Assembly: GCA_902767055.1 (NCBI GenBank)
Contig: CACXFX010000149.1
Coordinates: 1 to 7,504, forward strand
Length of the DNA stretch: 7,504 nucleotides
Direction: 5' to 3'
From: an uncultured Pseudomonadota bacterium
Lineage (GTDB): Bacteria > Pseudomonadota > Alphaproteobacteria > RF32 > CAG-239
In this document: piece after piece, positions 6,195-7,504 of the stretch
Numbering within the stretch: the stretch's first letter is position 1
Layout: every line of letters starts with the position of its first letter
Translations under genes and position numbers: made by a program
Notes under the pieces: model-generated
Told to the model about the DNA's origin: nothing
The model's input: the letters and a program-made list of their open reading frames with translations, nothing else
The model's database searches: none

Positions 6195-7504
6195 ATGTGG
6201 CAACCGGTTTTGATGATTGACGGGTTTGTGCTTTCGATTTTGGGGCTGAGCATGATTGTTCCGGCATTCTTTGATTTTTATGATGCGCAGTCCTCTTGGT
6301 CACCGTTTTTAACATCGATGCTTATCACATTGTTTACCGGATTGATGTTTTTTTTATCAAACAAACATAAAATCAGTTCTATTTCTTTAAGACAAGGTTA
6401 TTTAATTACGCTGGTTTGTTGGGTGTCGGTCGGAATATTTTCGACCCTGCCCTTTGTTTTGAGCGGTGCGATAAATGATGTGACGTCGGCATTATTTGAA
6501 AGCATCTCAGGTGTAACGGCAACCGGTGCAACCGTGATTGAAGATGTTGAAATTTTACCAAGGTCTGTTTTGCTTTGGCGCTCAATGCTTAATGGTTTAG
6601 GCGGTATCGGGATTGTTATTTTCGCCGTAGCCATGTTGCCGTTTTTAGGTATCGGCGGGATGCAAATGTTTACGCATGAAAACAGCGAAACCGGTGATAA
6701 ATTAATGCCTAAATTTATTGATCTTGCCAAATGGATTATCTGTGTTTATTTGACACTTGTCAGCCTTTGTGCCGTTGCATTGTATTTTTGCGGTATGGGC
6801 AAATTTGATGCCTTAAATCATGCCTTATCTGCGGTAGCAACAGCGGGTTTTTCGACCAAAAATACTTCTATTGCTTATTATGACAGCGCATTAATTGAGT
6901 TTGTCTTAACGGTTTTTATGATTTCGGGCGCGTTACCGATGACATTTTATATTATATTAATCAGAAAACGAGAAGCGGATAAGTTGCGTTTGGCTCAGAT
7001 TAAATATTTTTTGCGTGCGATACTGATTTTTACGCTGTTTTTAGCCCTTTACCTGACTTTTTATAATCATATCCATTTTTTCAAAGCCGTGCGATATAGT
7101 ATTTTTAATATTGTTGCCGTGATGACGACAACTGGGCTGTCGTCGGCGGATTATTTAGATTGGGGAATGTGGACGGCAGTCTTTTTTATGTTGTTATCTT
7201 TGCACGGCGGTTGCATCGGTTCGACAACCGGCTCTATTAAAGTGATGCGTTGGCAGGTTTTGAAAGCTTATTTTAAGAAAGTAATGATTGCATCGATTGA
7301 ACCGCATCAGGTTGTTCCGGTTAAAATCGGTGACGCTGCCGTTCCGGACAAAGCTGTTAATTCGGTTTTCGTATACATTTTTTCGTTTTTGGCAACCATC
7401 GGTGGCGTTGCGCTTGCCTTAAATTTATCGGGCTATGATTTATCAACATCACTTGCCGCAGCTGTTGCTTCGGTAACGAATACAGGCCCCGGTGCAACAA
7501 AAGC
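6195..7504 (+). CDS. trkH: TrkH-type potassium uptake channel subunit (3' end outside window)
   Basis: Integral inner-membrane K+ channel subunit of the Trk system, normally gated by cytoplasmic NAD/ATP-binding TrkA (not in this window). The reading frame is open from ATG 6195 to the window edge: 436 codons. TrkH is typically about 480 residues, so roughly 45 are missing. All four selectivity-filter loops of the four-fold pseudo-repeat are visible: VTATGAT (107-113), ATAGFS (215-220), MTTTGLS (310-316) and TNTGPG (428-433). Hydrophobic helices alternate throughout. GGIGIV (136-141) and HGGCIGSTTGSIK (337-349) are further family blocks. The start is supported by GAGG (6183-6186), 8 nt upstream and overlapping the previous stop region. 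Spacing of 13 nt and no terminator place it in the metG operon. Trk versus the closely related Ktr (KtrB) cannot be settled without the partner gene. Confidence 0.93.
   Translation, partial: MWQPVLMIDGFVLSILGLSMIVPAFFDFYDAQSSWSPFLTSMLITLFTGLMFFLSNKHKISSISLRQGYLITLVCWVSVGIFSTLPFVLSGAINDVTSALFESISGVTATGATVIEDVEILPRSVLLWRSMLNGLGGIGIVIFAVAMLPFLGIGGMQMFTHENSETGDKLMPKFIDLAKWIICVYLTLVSLCAVALYFCGMGKFDALNHALSAVATAGFSTKNTSIAYYDSALIEFVLTVFMISGALPMTFYIILIRKREADKLRLAQIKYFLRAILIFTLFLALYLTFYNHIHFFKAVRYSIFNIVAVMTTTGLSSADYLDWGMWTAVFFMLLSLHGGCIGSTTGSIKVMRWQVLKAYFKKVMIASIEPHQVVPVKIGDAAVPDKAVNSVFVYIFSFLATIGGVALALNLSGYDLSTSLAAAVASVTNTGPGATK

Noticed and set aside
6398..6730. Minus-strand open frame of 110 codons.
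   Set aside because: It is the antisense shadow of trkH, whose plus-strand frame is open for 436 codons and has all four filter motifs.

Overview
The window suggests a low-GC bacterium using the standard genetic code: metG ends in TGA and tryptophan is TGG throughout. My best guess is an uncultured, gut-type, AT-rich alphaproteobacterium. The hints are -35 elements of the CTTGA type, a BspA-like leucine-rich-repeat surface protein and an SNase-like membrane protein. This placement is tentative; nothing here is a taxonomic marker I can align without tools.

Layout. (1) 2-87, minus strand: tRNA-Ser(GCU) with its own promoter at 101-129. (2) 212-2467, plus strand: a long U32-family protein of the RlhA type, an Fe-S-dependent RNA hydroxylation family. 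(3) 2468-2728: a 261-bp AT-rich spacer with a weak promoter and a perfect 7-bp inverted repeat. (4) 2729-3400: a secreted small LRR_5/BspA-like protein, followed by a weak terminator. (5) From a promoter at 3467-3494 runs a tight plus-strand operon: metG (methionyl-tRNA synthetase, no C-terminal tRNA-binding domain), a membrane-anchored protein with a degenerate SNase-like domain whose start overlaps the metG stop, and trkH (K+ uptake channel subunit), which runs off the right edge. No stretch over 300 bases lacks a gene.

How the genes relate. tRNA-Ser, the RlhA-like protein and MetRS all serve translation. TrkH and the SNase-like protein act at the inner membrane. The LRR protein is probably exported and looks like a separate single-gene unit. 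Most of the window is ordinary. The points deserving a second look are the eukaryote/archaea-flavoured MetRS, the apparently catalytically dead SNase-like membrane protein coupled to metG and trkH, and the LRR protein with its distinct C-terminal tail and upstream hairpin. I found no CRISPR array, insertion sequence, phage gene or defence system.
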